64,000 nt of DNA from Tunturibacter psychrotolerans (lineage in GTDB: Bacteria > Acidobacteriota > Terriglobia > Terriglobales > Acidobacteriaceae), in the NCBI RefSeq assembly GCF_040359615.1, contig NZ_CP132942.1:682001-746000 (forward strand), in the 5' to 3' direction. Shown here piece by piece: positions 1 to 10,092 of the stretch (its first letter is position 1; each line of letters begins with the position of its first letter). The notes beneath the pieces are model-generated. The model saw only the letters and a program-made list of their open reading frames with translations. It searched no databases and had not been told where the DNA came from. A program made the translations under genes and the position numbers.

Positions 1-56
1 GCAGACGGCGCAGACGCGTTGCAGGAAAGTTCATGCTTCCAGTTTACGTCCAGCCC

Positions 57-596
57 TCAGGTTCGGTCTGCGATCGCGTCGTACTCCAAGCCCGAAGCTC
101 CCGGAGCCAGCACCCAAAGCGTATAGATTCCCAACGCAGTGCCAAAGAACGGCTTCAGCAGACTGAGGATTCCGACTACTATCGCGAGCGTCCGGCCCCA
201 TGGTCGACGCGTCAAAAGGCTATAGCCAACCAACAGCGCGAGGCCTGCCATCACCACCGTGTAAACAGCAATGACGGGCAGCAACGAGGCCATCCACGGC
301 TGTCCAAAAATACCATGGGAGTGGTTGAACGGCCAGTCGTAGCCTCCAAATCCGCGCCCAGCGAAGGCATGCAGGAAAAACATGCCCATCAGGCCACTTA
401 TAAACCTGTACGCCCCAAAAGCACACCACAGCACCCCGAGCGTCTGCAGATGCCGCTGGACTCGCGGCACAAGAACGGGTACCGGCGGCTGCGGATATGC
501 GGCATAAGTCGGTTGAGCAGCAATAACCTGCGCCCCGCACTTCGAACAAAAATAAACGCCATCTACTACTGAGGCTCCACAAGCCTGACATACCAT
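57..596 (-). CDS. Zinc-ribbon membrane protein, hypothetical
   Basis: This encodes a protein of about 179 residues, function unknown. It begins MVCQACG and has two CxxC knuckles in the first 22 residues (CQAC and CSKC), the layout of a zinc-ribbon domain. After a short Pro-rich linker come several hydrophobic stretches (around residues 60-80, 100-125 and 130-160) that look like three or four membrane segments. I chose the ATG at 596 because GGAGG lies 8 bases upstream; the longer reading frame would put that Shine-Dalgarno inside the coding region. It is divergent from mutS2, with about 95 bases between the two starts. The zinc ribbon is visible; the membrane topology is inferred from hydrophobicity. 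Confidence 0.75.
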   Translation of the reverse strand: MVCQACGASVVDGVYFCSKCGAQVIAAQPTYAAYPQPPVPVLVPRVQRHLQTLGVLWCAFGAYRFISGLMGMFFLHAFAGRGFGGYDWPFNHSHGIFGQPWMASLLPVIAVYTVVMAGLALLVGYSLLTRRPWGRTLAIVVGILSLLKPFFGTALGIYTLWVLAPGASGLEYDAIADRT

Positions 597-690
597 CTCA
601 CACCTCCAACATCGCAAGGCGCCGGCCCTGCTCTCTTGTTGCTACGCAGGCGTTCTGCTGGCGGTTCCCCGCAAGGGTACGATAAAAGGA

Positions 691-3174
691 GTGACCTCTG
701 CAGAACTATTACCGATCATCCCGTCCCCGCTCCGCGAAGCGAGCGCCGCAGCCTTGGAGTGGCCGCGTCTTCGCGAGTACATCGCGAACCGCACGTTCTC
801 CGCTCTGGGCCGCGCCTGGGTTCTCGCCCTCGAACCCTGCGCCGACCTTGCCTGGATCGACCTGCAACAACAGCGCACAGCCGAGATGCGCACTATGCTC
901 GCCCGCGGCGGGAGTTTCGAGTTCCAAGGACTTTTCGATCCAACTACCTTGCTCGAGAAGGCCCGCATCGAAGGCGCTGCCCTCGAATCAACCGAGATCC
1001 GCGACCTTCTCGCGGTGGTAGAACGCGTCGCTGCGTGGCGCAATCTCATCGACCCTCCGCCTAACGGCACGCGGTACGAATGGCCAGGTATCGCCGCACT
1101 CTCCGCGCCCCTGCTCGACTACGATCTCGCCCCGCTACTCCGCCTTCTGCGCGGAAAGATCGAGCCGGACGGCAGCCTCAACGACGATGCCTCGCCGGAA
1201 CTGAACCGCATCCGCCGCGCCATGGAGCGCCAGCATCGAGCCATCGAGGCAAGCCTCCGCCGATCCCTGCAAAGCCTTAGCGAAGGTGGTAGCACTCAGG
1301 AAGATCTCATCACCATTCGCGGCGACCGTTTCGTCATCCCAGTGAAGTCAGAATTCAAACGCAAGGTCCCGGGCGTCATTCACGGCTCGTCGTCTTCCGG
1401 GCAGACCGTATTCGTCGAGCCCCTCGAGACCATCGAGCAGAATAACGAACTCGTTCGCCTTCTCGACGAAGAGCAATCAGAGATACACCGCATCCTCGTC
1501 GCCATGACCCACGCCCTCGGTCAGAACTCCGCCTCGATCCATCTCGGCGCCCGCATTCTTGCCGAAGTCGAATCTCACAGCGCCCGTGCACGTTTTGCCG
1601 AAACTCTCAATTGCTCCCGCCCTATCTTTGCGCAGGAACTCTCCCTCACGGCAGCTCGCCATCCTCTGCTGGAACTGCGTATGCGCGCAGCAGCGCTAGC
1701 CGATGGGACCGAACCAATCAGACCAGTCCCCCTCACCATCATTCTGCCACCCGAAGCCAAGCAACTCATCATCAGCGGCCCCAATACCGGCGGCAAAACT
1801 GTCTCTCTTAAAACGTTAGGCTTGCTCTCGCTGATGGCTCAGGCTGGCGTCCCTGTCCCTGCCGAAGAGGCTAAGCTCCCTCTCTTTGAAAACATCTACG
1901 CCGACATCGGCGACGCCCAATCCATCGAGCGCAATCTTTCCAGCTTCTCCGCTCACGTCGTCAATCTCGATCGCATCTCCCGTGAAGCGACATCGGATTC
2001 GCTAGTGCTGCTAGACGAGCTAGGCTCCGCCACCGACCCCGAAGAAGGCGCAGCTCTGGCCGTAGCCATCGCAACTCACTTCCTCAAGCTCAATGCCTGG
2101 TGCTGCATCACCACTCACCTCACCTCGCTCAAGGTCTACGCGGCCAACCACCCCGGAGTCCTCAACGCAGCCGTGGGTTTTGACCAACAGACCCTTACCC
2201 CCACCTACGAATTACGCCTCGGCGTGCCAGGGGCCTCTGCTGGTCTCAACATCGCGGCCCGCCTCGGTCTGGGCGCCGACATCATCGCGGCCGCTCGCGC
2301 GCAGATGACCACGCAGACCGCAGACATCGGTGCCTTTCTTGATCAGCTCCACGACCAGCTCACAGCAGCGGCAGCTGAGCGCGAGACCATGCAACAGCGT
2401 GAACGCGAACTATCCCGCGAGAGAGCCCGAGTCGAAGTCGAAGGCCGTGTCGAGCAAAAGGCTCGCACCAAAGAGCTAGAAACCAAACTCAACTCCCTTA
2501 TCGAAAACTTCGCCTACCAACTACGCGAGACCGTCAAAGCAATCGATGACAAGGCACTGGCGCAAAAGATCGCACGCGACTCCGATCGGCGCATGGCGAC
2601 CCTCCGTCGCGAGTTCTCCGAACAGTTCAACTCCACCGTCGTCGCCCACACTACTCGCGCCGATAAAAACGATCCCGCTGCTCAGCCCCACATCCCCAAA
2701 GGCATCAAGGTAGGGGATATCGTAAAGCTAAAGTCGCTTGGCCGTCAGGCAAGAGTCGACCGCGTCATCGACGCAAAAAACTTTGAAGTATCGATGGGCC
2801 CCATGAAGATGCGCGCCGCCATAGACGACATCGCGGAAGTCGAGTCCGTTAAGGTAGTCACCCCGCTCGAAGCCGCACGTAAACGGGGAGGCGTCACCGT
2901 GGCCACGGTCAACGACGACACCGACTATATGACGTCCGAGATCAACGTCATTGGCCGCACCGCCGACGAAGCTCAAACAGAAGTTGAACGCTTCATTGAC
3001 CGCGCTTTTCTCGCCGGCCTGCCCCGAATCCGCATCGTTCACGGCACCGGTATGGGCGTACTCCGCCGAACCCTGCGCGAATACCTGCGCAATCACCCCC
3101 ATGTCACCACGGTCACCGAGCCGCCCCAAAATCAAGGCGGGCAAGGAGCCACAGAGGTCGAACTTCGTCAGTGA
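691..3174 (+). CDS. mutS2: Endonuclease MutS2
   Basis: MutS2 is a homodimeric ATPase with a C-terminal Smr nuclease domain. In other bacteria it suppresses homologous recombination or rescues collided ribosomes. The 827-residue length is close to the family norm. A P-loop GPNTGGKT sits at about residues 363-370, a Walker B LLDELGSATDPEEG follows at about 437, and a coiled-coil region (about 540-640) is rich in Glu and Arg. The Smr domain fills about 750-815 and contains the family HGTGMGVLR motif. The GTG start at 691 overlaps a purine-rich AAGGAG, so that Shine-Dalgarno is too close to serve it and the exact start is uncertain. The downstream dehydrogenase gene is on the same strand. Confidence 0.95.
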   Translation: MTSAELLPIIPSPLREASAAALEWPRLREYIANRTFSALGRAWVLALEPCADLAWIDLQQQRTAEMRTMLARGGSFEFQGLFDPTTLLEKARIEGAALESTEIRDLLAVVERVAAWRNLIDPPPNGTRYEWPGIAALSAPLLDYDLAPLLRLLRGKIEPDGSLNDDASPELNRIRRAMERQHRAIEASLRRSLQSLSEGGSTQEDLITIRGDRFVIPVKSEFKRKVPGVIHGSSSSGQTVFVEPLETIEQNNELVRLLDEEQSEIHRILVAMTHALGQNSASIHLGARILAEVESHSARARFAETLNCSRPIFAQELSLTAARHPLLELRMRAAALADGTEPIRPVPLTIILPPEAKQLIISGPNTGGKTVSLKTLGLLSLMAQAGVPVPAEEAKLPLFENIYADIGDAQSIERNLSSFSAHVVNLDRISREATSDSLVLLDELGSATDPEEGAALAVAIATHFLKLNAWCCITTHLTSLKVYAANHPGVLNAAVGFDQQTLTPTYELRLGVPGASAGLNIAARLGLGADIIAAARAQMTTQTADIGAFLDQLHDQLTAAAAERETMQQRERELSRERARVEVEGRVEQKARTKELETKLNSLIENFAYQLRETVKAIDDKALAQKIARDSDRRMATLRREFSEQFNSTVVAHTTRADKNDPAAQPHIPKGIKVGDIVKLKSLGRQARVDRVIDAKNFEVSMGPMKMRAAIDDIAEVESVKVVTPLEAARKRGGVTVATVNDDTDYMTSEINVIGRTADEAQTEVERFIDRAFLAGLPRIRIVHGTGMGVLRRTLREYLRNHPHVTTVTEPPQNQGGQGATEVELRQ

Positions 3175-3241
3175 CAATCGTGCGATAATTCGGCCCAACA
3201 ATGAACCGATCGCTTGCTTCCTGAAACGAAAGGACACCAAC

Positions 3242-4186
3242 ATGCCGTCCCATCGCACCCGCATCACCGTCATTGGTTGTGGTCACGTCGGAACAAGCTG
3301 CGCCTATGCCATACTCCAAAATCACCTGGCACGAGAGATCGTCCTCATCGGCGACTCCGAAAATCACGTTCATGGCGAAGCGCTCGATCTACAGCAGGCT
3401 GTACCGCTTGGCACCCCGGTAAAGATCTTCGCCGGAACGTATAAGGATGCAGCTACAAGCTCGATTGTGATCATGACTGTCGGCACGCCGGGCAAATTCA
3501 GCGGCTCGCGTCTCGACATGTTGGCAGGCAACGCTGTCATCGTCCGCAGTTGCCTCGGCAAGCTTATGGCGGAAGGTTTTGACGGCGTGCTCATCATCGC
3601 CACCAACCCCTTGGATGTTCTTACTTACATTGCTCAAACAGAGTCGGGACTACCCGCGAGCCAGATCATCGGCACGGGCACGCTCCTCGACAGCGAACGA
3701 CTCCGTCACATCCTCGGGGAAAAATTAAATGTCGACGCGCGCTCCGTTCACGCTGCCATCATCGGCGAACATGGTGACTCCTCGGTCGCGGTGTGGAGCG
3801 CAGCGCAGGTCGCAGGCATCCCACTTGCTCTCTATCCTGGAGCTGAGTCGCTTCCGTCTCAGGAGGAGATCCTAACCAGTGTCCATCGCGCCGGTCCCGA
3901 CGTTGCCATGCTCAAAGGCAACACTTGCTTTGCCATTGCGGCATGCGTGACGCGCATCTGCGAAGCAATTCTGCGCGACGAACGTTCTGTTCTCATCGTC
4001 TCAACTATGCTGACCGGTCAGTATGGCCTCAGAGATGTATCGCTCAGCACGCCCTGCATCGTGGGTAGCTGCGGTGTCGAGACGGTTCTTGAACTGCGCC
4101 TCAACGAAGACGAGCAGAGATCGCTCGAAGCCTCTGCAGCGGTGCTGAAGCATGCCTACGCACAACTCACCAAGGGCGCCGCTTAA
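3242..4186 (+). CDS. Lactate/malate dehydrogenase family protein
   Basis: This is a 314-residue NAD-dependent 2-hydroxyacid dehydrogenase of the L-LDH/MDH family. Visible features are the N-terminal glycine-rich nucleotide fold (VIGCGHVGTSCAY), the NPLDVLTYI strand, the active-site GEHGDSS with catalytic His, and the substrate-binding Arg in the LDSERLR segment. The mobile-loop Arg is present in GSRLD. The residue that normally discriminates substrate is Gln in lactate and Arg in malate dehydrogenases; by my alignment it is Gly here (VGTPGKFSGSR). The overall pattern is LDH-like, but the preferred 2-oxoacid cannot be assigned. I start at ATG 3242, where an AAAGGA precedes by about 8 bases; the open frame extends further upstream but overlaps mutS2. 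Confidence 0.85.
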   Translation: MPSHRTRITVIGCGHVGTSCAYAILQNHLAREIVLIGDSENHVHGEALDLQQAVPLGTPVKIFAGTYKDAATSSIVIMTVGTPGKFSGSRLDMLAGNAVIVRSCLGKLMAEGFDGVLIIATNPLDVLTYIAQTESGLPASQIIGTGTLLDSERLRHILGEKLNVDARSVHAAIIGEHGDSSVAVWSAAQVAGIPLALYPGAESLPSQEEILTSVHRAGPDVAMLKGNTCFAIAACVTRICEAILRDERSVLIVSTMLTGQYGLRDVSLSTPCIVGSCGVETVLELRLNEDEQRSLEASAAVLKHAYAQLTKGAA

Positions 4187-4223
4187 GTGCTCCTACAACA
4201 GCCGCTTGACGTGTCAGGACCGG

Positions 4224-5405
4224 CTAATTGGCAGGTGTCTCTGACGAAGACATTTTATCTTTTTCGCTAGCCTTGGACATCACCGTGATGAGCGCGTCGT
4301 GAGTGGACCTGTTAAGACTCTTGGCTTTGTCGAATTCTATTTTCGCTTCACTAGCATTCCCCGTGGATCGGTAGAGACGACCAAGCCACATGTGAACGTT
4401 CACATCATCAGGAGTGAGCGCGGCGACCGCTTTGAATTCGCGCAACGCATCCTCTTTACGATTAGCCTCGGCATAGACAATTCCTAGATCGAGAAGGCCC
4501 ATGGAGTTCGTGGGCTCCATCGCCACCACCCTTTCCAATAACGGCCTCGCATCTTCATTCCTGTTTAATTTGATATCTGAATCAGCGAGGTAGAGCATTG
4601 CTTTGGAGTAGTCGGGGGTATTCTCTAACTCGGCTTGAAACTCCCGGGAAGCTTCCTGAAACTGGAGTTGCGTCCATAACAAGTAGCCCAAGCCGAAATG
4701 CGCGTTCGGCTCCTTTGGATTCGCCTGAACTGCGGCGCGAAATTCCCTCGTTGCTCCGTTGGTGTCTTTCATCTCGTCTAATGCTTCGCCGACGAGCATG
4801 TCGGCCTCAGCCGACTCGGCGTTTTGCGCGATCATGCGGTGATAGACATCGAGAACGCAAGGGTATTGCTTCGACAATAAACAGCTATGCGCAAGAGCCA
4901 GAAGCAACGGAAGATTCTGTGTGTCGTGATCCGCTGCCTGCTTCAGGTAGGGGACTGCAGCCGCGTATTCTGCGAGACCGTAATGCGACATTCCGACGAG
5001 AACATTTAAACGCTGCTTCTCGGGCGAGGAGGGCGCCTGCGACTTGAGCAAGGAAGTGAAGATCTGAATAGCTTCTTTATATTGACCATCCTTGAAGAGC
5101 GCCAAGCCCAGGTTCAAACGCAGGCCGGGCATGTTCGGCTTGAGCGCCATGGCCTTGCGATAGAAGACAATTGCCTGGGGAAGATGTCCCTGGCGAGCTT
5201 CAAGAAGACCCAACCGGGCGAGAGGCACTGGATCTGTCGGGTGAGCTTCGGATGCGGCGATTAGGGCGTTTTCAGATTCGGGCCCATTTTCGTGTTGATC
5301 AAGCTGCGACTGGGTTGTCGTCTGCGTTGGAGTCTGCTGCGAGTGCAGGGCGAGGCTCGAGACGGTGATCGCGGCTGCCAGACAGCTGGCCAATCTGTAG
5401 CTCAA
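4224..5405 (-). CDS. Secreted tetratricopeptide-repeat protein
   Basis: This is a 393-residue protein with an N-terminal signal peptide (hydrophobic core at residues 5-20, cleavage probably near HSQQ). A Gln/Thr-rich linker follows, then about nine tandem TPR units from residue 50 to 370. Repeated helix pairs with the TPR pattern W-LG-Y-A-P, such as PNMPGLRLNLGLALFKDG, are seen. TPR arrays are protein-protein interaction scaffolds; the partner is unknown. It is the last gene of a minus-strand series and lies 100 bases downstream of the GntR regulator. A role beside the TonB receptor of the same series is possible but only by position. Confidence 0.85.
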   Translation of the reverse strand: MSYRLASCLAAAITVSSLALHSQQTPTQTTTQSQLDQHENGPESENALIAASEAHPTDPVPLARLGLLEARQGHLPQAIVFYRKAMALKPNMPGLRLNLGLALFKDGQYKEAIQIFTSLLKSQAPSSPEKQRLNVLVGMSHYGLAEYAAAVPYLKQAADHDTQNLPLLLALAHSCLLSKQYPCVLDVYHRMIAQNAESAEADMLVGEALDEMKDTNGATREFRAAVQANPKEPNAHFGLGYLLWTQLQFQEASREFQAELENTPDYSKAMLYLADSDIKLNRNEDARPLLERVVAMEPTNSMGLLDLGIVYAEANRKEDALREFKAVAALTPDDVNVHMWLGRLYRSTGNASEAKIEFDKAKSLNRSTHDALITVMSKASEKDKMSSSETPAN

Positions 5406-5505
5406 GACACCTCCCCTTCACATCATTTTCTCCTGCTGAGGCAACGCACGCAACGTTAGCAGCTAGGGTGTGAGTGTCCGGGCCGACCCGTAAGCAAAGA
5501 GCGGG

Positions 5506-6345
5506 CTAATCCTCTTTATAGATGGTCGCGCCTATGCGAATCGCCGTCGCGGGAATATAAATCAGGGCCCGATAGCGGTCCGCACGGTATCGGGACACGG
5601 TAACCTCTATGGGCACACGATCCTCTGTTATTGTGTTTCGCGAGATTGACAAGACACTTGTTTTTTCAGGGATTTTTAGCAGTCTGGACTCTTCGCGTGT
5701 CGCCGGCAGGATTTCGATTGTCTCGGCCGCCCAAGCTACGTGCACGCTAAACTGGTCACGGAGTGTTTGATAAAGCGACTGTTCCCCGAAGTTGATCTGT
5801 TGAATGCCCGGAAAGTGGCTGAGTGAGATGTAAGTTTTCTCAATTGCCATGGGAATGCCGTCCGCCAGTCGGAGGCGGCGAAGTCTCATCACTGGTGATC
5901 CCACTCGAACTTCGAGGCTTTCGGCAAGTTCGGCGGTCGCATCGATAACTTTCTGCTCCAGCAAGCGCGAAGCTGGGACCATGCCGCGTTCCGCGATCTC
6001 CTCTGTAAAGCCGCGCAGCTGTGTCAGAGGTTTTTCGCGTTTTGGTTTCGTGACGAAGGTCCCGCGCCCTCTTAGACTTGAGGCATAGCCGCTAGTTTTT
6101 AGCCCATGCAAAGCCTCGCGCGCCGTCACTCGGCTGACGTGATAGGCGCGCGCCAACTGCCACTCCGAAGTTAAAAGATCTCCTTCCCTCAATTCTCCCG
6201 AATGAATTTTTTCGACCAGCGCACGCTGAATCTGAAAGTACAACGGAACGAATCCTTTTCTGTCGAGAGGCCGCTCAGTTGTTGCGATCTGAGACGGCCT
6301 TCTCGACACTCGCTCACTAGTTTCTGCTCCGGCAAGTGGCATCAT
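5506..6345 (-). CDS. GntR/HutC-family regulator with UTRA domain
   Basis: This is a 279-residue transcription factor. Residues 30-100 hold a winged helix of GntR type (LTSEWQLARAYHVSRVTARE, then GRGTFV at the wing). Residues 120-275 form a UTRA effector domain, with the family pattern RLRLADGIPMAIEKTYI. In this HutC branch, NagR and DasR bind glucosamine- or GlcNAc-6-phosphate and control chitin and GlcNAc genes; other members sense histidine-pathway compounds or sugars. The neighbouring chitinase makes an amino-sugar effector an attractive inference. It starts 48 bases downstream of the TonB receptor stop, so it may be cotranscribed. The first 30 residues are unlike the family and the start could be a few codons internal. 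Confidence 0.9.
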   Translation of the reverse strand: MMPLAGAETSERVSRRPSQIATTERPLDRKGFVPLYFQIQRALVEKIHSGELREGDLLTSEWQLARAYHVSRVTAREALHGLKTSGYASSLRGRGTFVTKPKREKPLTQLRGFTEEIAERGMVPASRLLEQKVIDATAELAESLEVRVGSPVMRLRRLRLADGIPMAIEKTYISLSHFPGIQQINFGEQSLYQTLRDQFSVHVAWAAETIEILPATREESRLLKIPEKTSVLSISRNTITEDRVPIEVTVSRYRADRYRALIYIPATAIRIGATIYKED

Positions 6346-6393
6346 CGTTACCCATCAAGACACGGGTTTCGTTCCATTCGTGAGACCGCCGCG

Positions 6394-9300
6394 TCAGAAG
6401 TACATCTTCCCGCTGAACTGCATGGTGCGCGGTATATGAGCGCTTAGGGCTTGTCCAAAGGTGCCGCTTCCCAGAGTAGTATCGATTCCGCCGACTGCAG
6501 ATCCACCTGGCCCGACGAAGTTAGTGTGATTGAAGAGATTGAAGGCCTCTGCACGGAGTTGAAGGTGGGCTCTCTCGCTGAACCTGAAGTTCTTTAACAG
6601 GCCCAGGTCAATTCTTTCGGTTCCTGGGCTGAGGAAACTTCCAACTCCGCTACTGCCGAAGTGACCCTGAGCACTGGAGAACGAGCTGGTAGTGAACCAT
6701 TGGGTCTGACTCTTAGTAAGGTGAACGAGAGAGACCTGATCAGGCCGCGGCACAACATCCGCATTCGGACTGATCATCCCCAAACCACCGGGATACGTTC
6801 CGGCAGCGCACCCATTCGCAGTTGTAGCATCCGCGACACAGCCAAACGGATCGGTAGTCTGAGAAGTGGTCAAAGAAAGCCCAGAGTTAAAGGTCGTGAT
6901 TCCCGAGAGCTCCCAACCGCCGAGTACTTGGCCAGTCAGTCCATGCTGCTCGCGGAAGAAGGGCGCTTTGTAGACGAAATTGGCGACGAATATTTGCGGC
7001 TCATTCAACGTAGAAGGCCCGTAGTCCAACTTCGGGTTATAGGCATAGGTGTTGGCAGTACCACGATCGTTGGCCTGATCTGAGAGGTTCTTCGACCAGG
7101 TGTACGCGAGGCCAAGGGTCAGGTCGCGCGTCGTCCGAATATTGAGCGATGCCTGCAGCGAGTTGTAGTTTGAAGTGAAGATGGGCAGCCTGGTATGGAA
7201 GTCCGAGTAGCCCAAATAGGGGCGAATGTTGTTGAGAGGAGAGTCTGGATTATCTTCCCTGGTGGAGAGTGTCGGCTGATTGAGATCCAACTCACCCAAC
7301 AGGTGCCGTGATACTGACCCGACATAGGCTATTTCAAACATCATCGTTGGAGCCAATTGCTGCTGCACCGAGAGATTGTAGGAAGCATACGAAGGAACCT
7401 TGAAATCTGGGTTCCCGGTAGTCGTCAGCGCGTTCGGTCCCAGAGCAGGTGGAGCAGCAGAACCGGCACCCACCGGGTTATCAAACGATGCGTTTACGAT
7501 TGTCGTGGTCTGCACCAGAGGCGGGTCCCCAAATGCGTTTTGCTCCCAGATGCCGTTGAGTGTGCGGTCAAAGAACAGTCCAAAACCACCGCGCAGAACG
7601 GTCTTGCCGTCTCCGAAGGGGCTATAGGCAAAGCCGACTCGAGGTCCGAAGTTCCAGCTATAGTTCGGATTAACGGTGCTGCCATAAGGGGAACACGCGA
7701 CTTGCGCAGAGATCGCCTGAGCGGCCGTGCAGGCACTCCCCTGAGGAAAGATCAAGCCGTTGGCGTAGGTCGCCGGCGTGTAGAGTTGCCCGGCAGCGAA
7801 GTTTCCGTCGCTGTCGAGTGCCGGAGCTTGAGTCGGCTTATATAAAAGCGGATCAAAGTTGACCAACGTATCTTTTGCGTCGGAGGGCGATGGGAATCTT
7901 GTCCAGCGGAGCCCGAGGTTCAATGTCAGTCTGTGATTGAGTTTCCAGTCATCCTGGACATACGCTTCTGTGTTCCAGAACCGCAGGTCGGGAACGATAT
8001 CCCGGCTGGCCTGCGAGTATTGGTTAACATTCCCCAACAGGAAATCTCCCCAGGTATTGAAGCTGAAGTTTGGATTACCCTCTGAGGCGTCTTCTGTCTT
8101 CAACATCTGCTGAGCCGTGAAACCCGCACGTATGGTGTGATTTCCCAGAGTCACCGAGAAGTTGTCGAAAATATTGCGATCAAGGTCGCGCTCAAAGTAG
8201 GGCGCGCTACCTTGTGCAACGCCAGTGACAGACCCGTCCAGGATACTTACGCTCGGAATGCGGCCGTAGGGGTCTGGGTTAGCAAGATTGTTAGTCAGCG
8301 AAGCAAGAACAGAAGGAGAGTTCGCCGCGCCGGAGAGTGTGCCGTTAATAGTTCCCTGCGAATAGGCAAACTCTACCTCATTCACCATCTTCGGAGAGAT
8401 AGTCCAGGTTAGATTGGCAACCACATTCTTTCCGGGAGCGTTGATGCCCACATTTACAACCCCTGGGTAGTTGGCTCCGCCCCAAAGACCTGTAGGCAGA
8501 TTGCTCGGAGCGTCATCCTGCATGCCGCGTGCGAAGAAATGTAGCTTGTCATTGAAGTAGTGGTCGACGCGAACCAGATCCTGGCGGAAATTATTCAACG
8601 AAGAGTAGGAACTGAACACAGTGCCATTGGTAAAGCCGGTGGTAGGATTAACGGCCGTAGCATTCGCTTGAAACTTACTGAAAATCTGAGACAGGTACAC
8701 CTTGGAATTAGCGCTATAGCACGCGGGATTAGCCACAGCGACACCAGTGGCAGGGTCATACGAGCTGACGCAACCGGCTCCCACGGCGGCTACCGTTCCT
8801 GCGTACTGACTAGGAGTCTCGTAGAAGGTTCCACCCAACTCTGCCGCAGTAGGTGCAGCGACGTTGTTTGTCGAGGGTTCTGTAATCTTGCGCCATTCCT
8901 CGGACCAGAAGAAGAAGGTCTTCGTTTTATTAGTGTTGTAAACATGTGGGATAAAAATGGGTCCACCTACGGTAAATCCGTAGTTGTTGTAGTGATCCGC
9001 CGCGCGCGGAACACCTTGCTGGTTGTTGAAGTAGTTGTTTGCGTTGGTGTTGGCTGTGCGCACAAACTCATAGGCAGAACCATGAAAGGCACTCGTACCC
9101 GATCTGGTGGCAACCAGAACCTGACCGCCGCCGCTACGACCAAAACTGGCGTCGTAGGAGCTTCGTTCCAGGGTGAACTCCTGAATAGCATCGACGCTTG
9201 GGATGTTAAGCAGAGTGGCGTTTGATCCGCTATCGTTGATATCCGCGCCGTCGACCGTCCAGTTGTTCGCCGTGGTGCGCGCCCCGTTTACAGAGACAGC

Positions 9301-9945
9301 GGACACACTATTGATCCCACCGAATCCCGGCTGGTCCCCGAGCAGATTCACAACGCCGGGCTGGAGTGTCACTAACTGTTGAAAGTTGCGGTTGACGAGC
9401 TCTAGCTCGCGCAACTGTGTTCCAGAGATGGTCCCAGCCTGCGAACTGCTTTCAGTATCGAGGGCGACCGGATTATCCTCCACGGTCACAGTCTGGCTTT
9501 GGCCTCCGACCTTTAGTTGCGCGTTGACCGTACGCTTTTGTGCAACGTTCAAAATCACATTACGATCGGTGAAGTTTTCAAAGCTAGGATCTGAAACGGT
9601 GATTGTGTAGGTGCCGGCCGAGAGGTTGGTCGCGGTGTAATTGCCCGACTCGTTGGTCTGCACGACACGGGAGGCCCCGCTTACTCCGTTGAGCGTGATC
9701 GTAATAGTAGCGTGGGGAATTACTGCACCGCTCGCGTCTGTAACTGTGCCGGTAAAGGTTCCCGCCAGTTCTTGCCCGCGCGCCAGAAGCGGAAGCGCAA
9801 GCAAAATTAGCATCATAAGAAGACATGACTGGCCCCTGACAAAGCCCTTCGCCTTTTTAGGGACAGACGGAACAGACGCAAATGAGAATCCATCCGTTGA
9901 AGCCCCTATATTTGTTTTGCGATCCAAACAACTTGTCTCTCTCAT
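6394..9945 (-). CDS. Oar-like TonB-dependent receptor
   Basis: This is a 1183-residue outer-membrane protein. It has a long cytoplasmic leader and a hydrophobic signal segment (about residues 40-57). A carboxypeptidase-regulatory Ig-like domain follows at about 60-145 (GTVTDASGAVIPHATITIT), then a plug at about 150-270 (VTVDG-type VNGARTTANNWTVDGADIN). The rest is a large beta barrel ending in a C-terminal Phe (FSGKMYF), as outer-membrane beta signals require. Members of this family are expanded in Acidobacteria and are thought to import oligosaccharides or other large ligands. The Shine-Dalgarno GGGAGAGG lies 3 bases before the ATG. It sits directly downstream of a chitinase and upstream of a GntR regulator on the same strand, suggesting uptake of products of that enzyme. 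Confidence 0.92.
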   Translation of the reverse strand: MRETSCLDRKTNIGASTDGFSFASVPSVPKKAKGFVRGQSCLLMMLILLALPLLARGQELAGTFTGTVTDASGAVIPHATITITLNGVSGASRVVQTNESGNYTATNLSAGTYTITVSDPSFENFTDRNVILNVAQKRTVNAQLKVGGQSQTVTVEDNPVALDTESSSQAGTISGTQLRELELVNRNFQQLVTLQPGVVNLLGDQPGFGGINSVSAVSVNGARTTANNWTVDGADINDSGSNATLLNIPSVDAIQEFTLERSSYDASFGRSGGGQVLVATRSGTSAFHGSAYEFVRTANTNANNYFNNQQGVPRAADHYNNYGFTVGGPIFIPHVYNTNKTKTFFFWSEEWRKITEPSTNNVAAPTAAELGGTFYETPSQYAGTVAAVGAGCVSSYDPATGVAVANPACYSANSKVYLSQIFSKFQANATAVNPTTGFTNGTVFSSYSSLNNFRQDLVRVDHYFNDKLHFFARGMQDDAPSNLPTGLWGGANYPGVVNVGINAPGKNVVANLTWTISPKMVNEVEFAYSQGTINGTLSGAANSPSVLASLTNNLANPDPYGRIPSVSILDGSVTGVAQGSAPYFERDLDRNIFDNFSVTLGNHTIRAGFTAQQMLKTEDASEGNPNFSFNTWGDFLLGNVNQYSQASRDIVPDLRFWNTEAYVQDDWKLNHRLTLNLGLRWTRFPSPSDAKDTLVNFDPLLYKPTQAPALDSDGNFAAGQLYTPATYANGLIFPQGSACTAAQAISAQVACSPYGSTVNPNYSWNFGPRVGFAYSPFGDGKTVLRGGFGLFFDRTLNGIWEQNAFGDPPLVQTTTIVNASFDNPVGAGSAAPPALGPNALTTTGNPDFKVPSYASYNLSVQQQLAPTMMFEIAYVGSVSRHLLGELDLNQPTLSTREDNPDSPLNNIRPYLGYSDFHTRLPIFTSNYNSLQASLNIRTTRDLTLGLAYTWSKNLSDQANDRGTANTYAYNPKLDYGPSTLNEPQIFVANFVYKAPFFREQHGLTGQVLGGWELSGITTFNSGLSLTTSQTTDPFGCVADATTANGCAAGTYPGGLGMISPNADVVPRPDQVSLVHLTKSQTQWFTTSSFSSAQGHFGSSGVGSFLSPGTERIDLGLLKNFRFSERAHLQLRAEAFNLFNHTNFVGPGGSAVGGIDTTLGSGTFGQALSAHIPRTMQFSGKMYF

Positions 9946-10092
9946 AAGCCTCTCCCATAAGTGTTGCGCTTTTCGATCTCATTGCCACCGTTTTTATGAC
10001 TGGTGCCGGTGCTCTATCAAGGCTGAAATTAGGTTACGAGGCGTCCTCACCCTATAGTTTGGTAAAGACGCCCCAAGCCATCAGCAAAGTCT

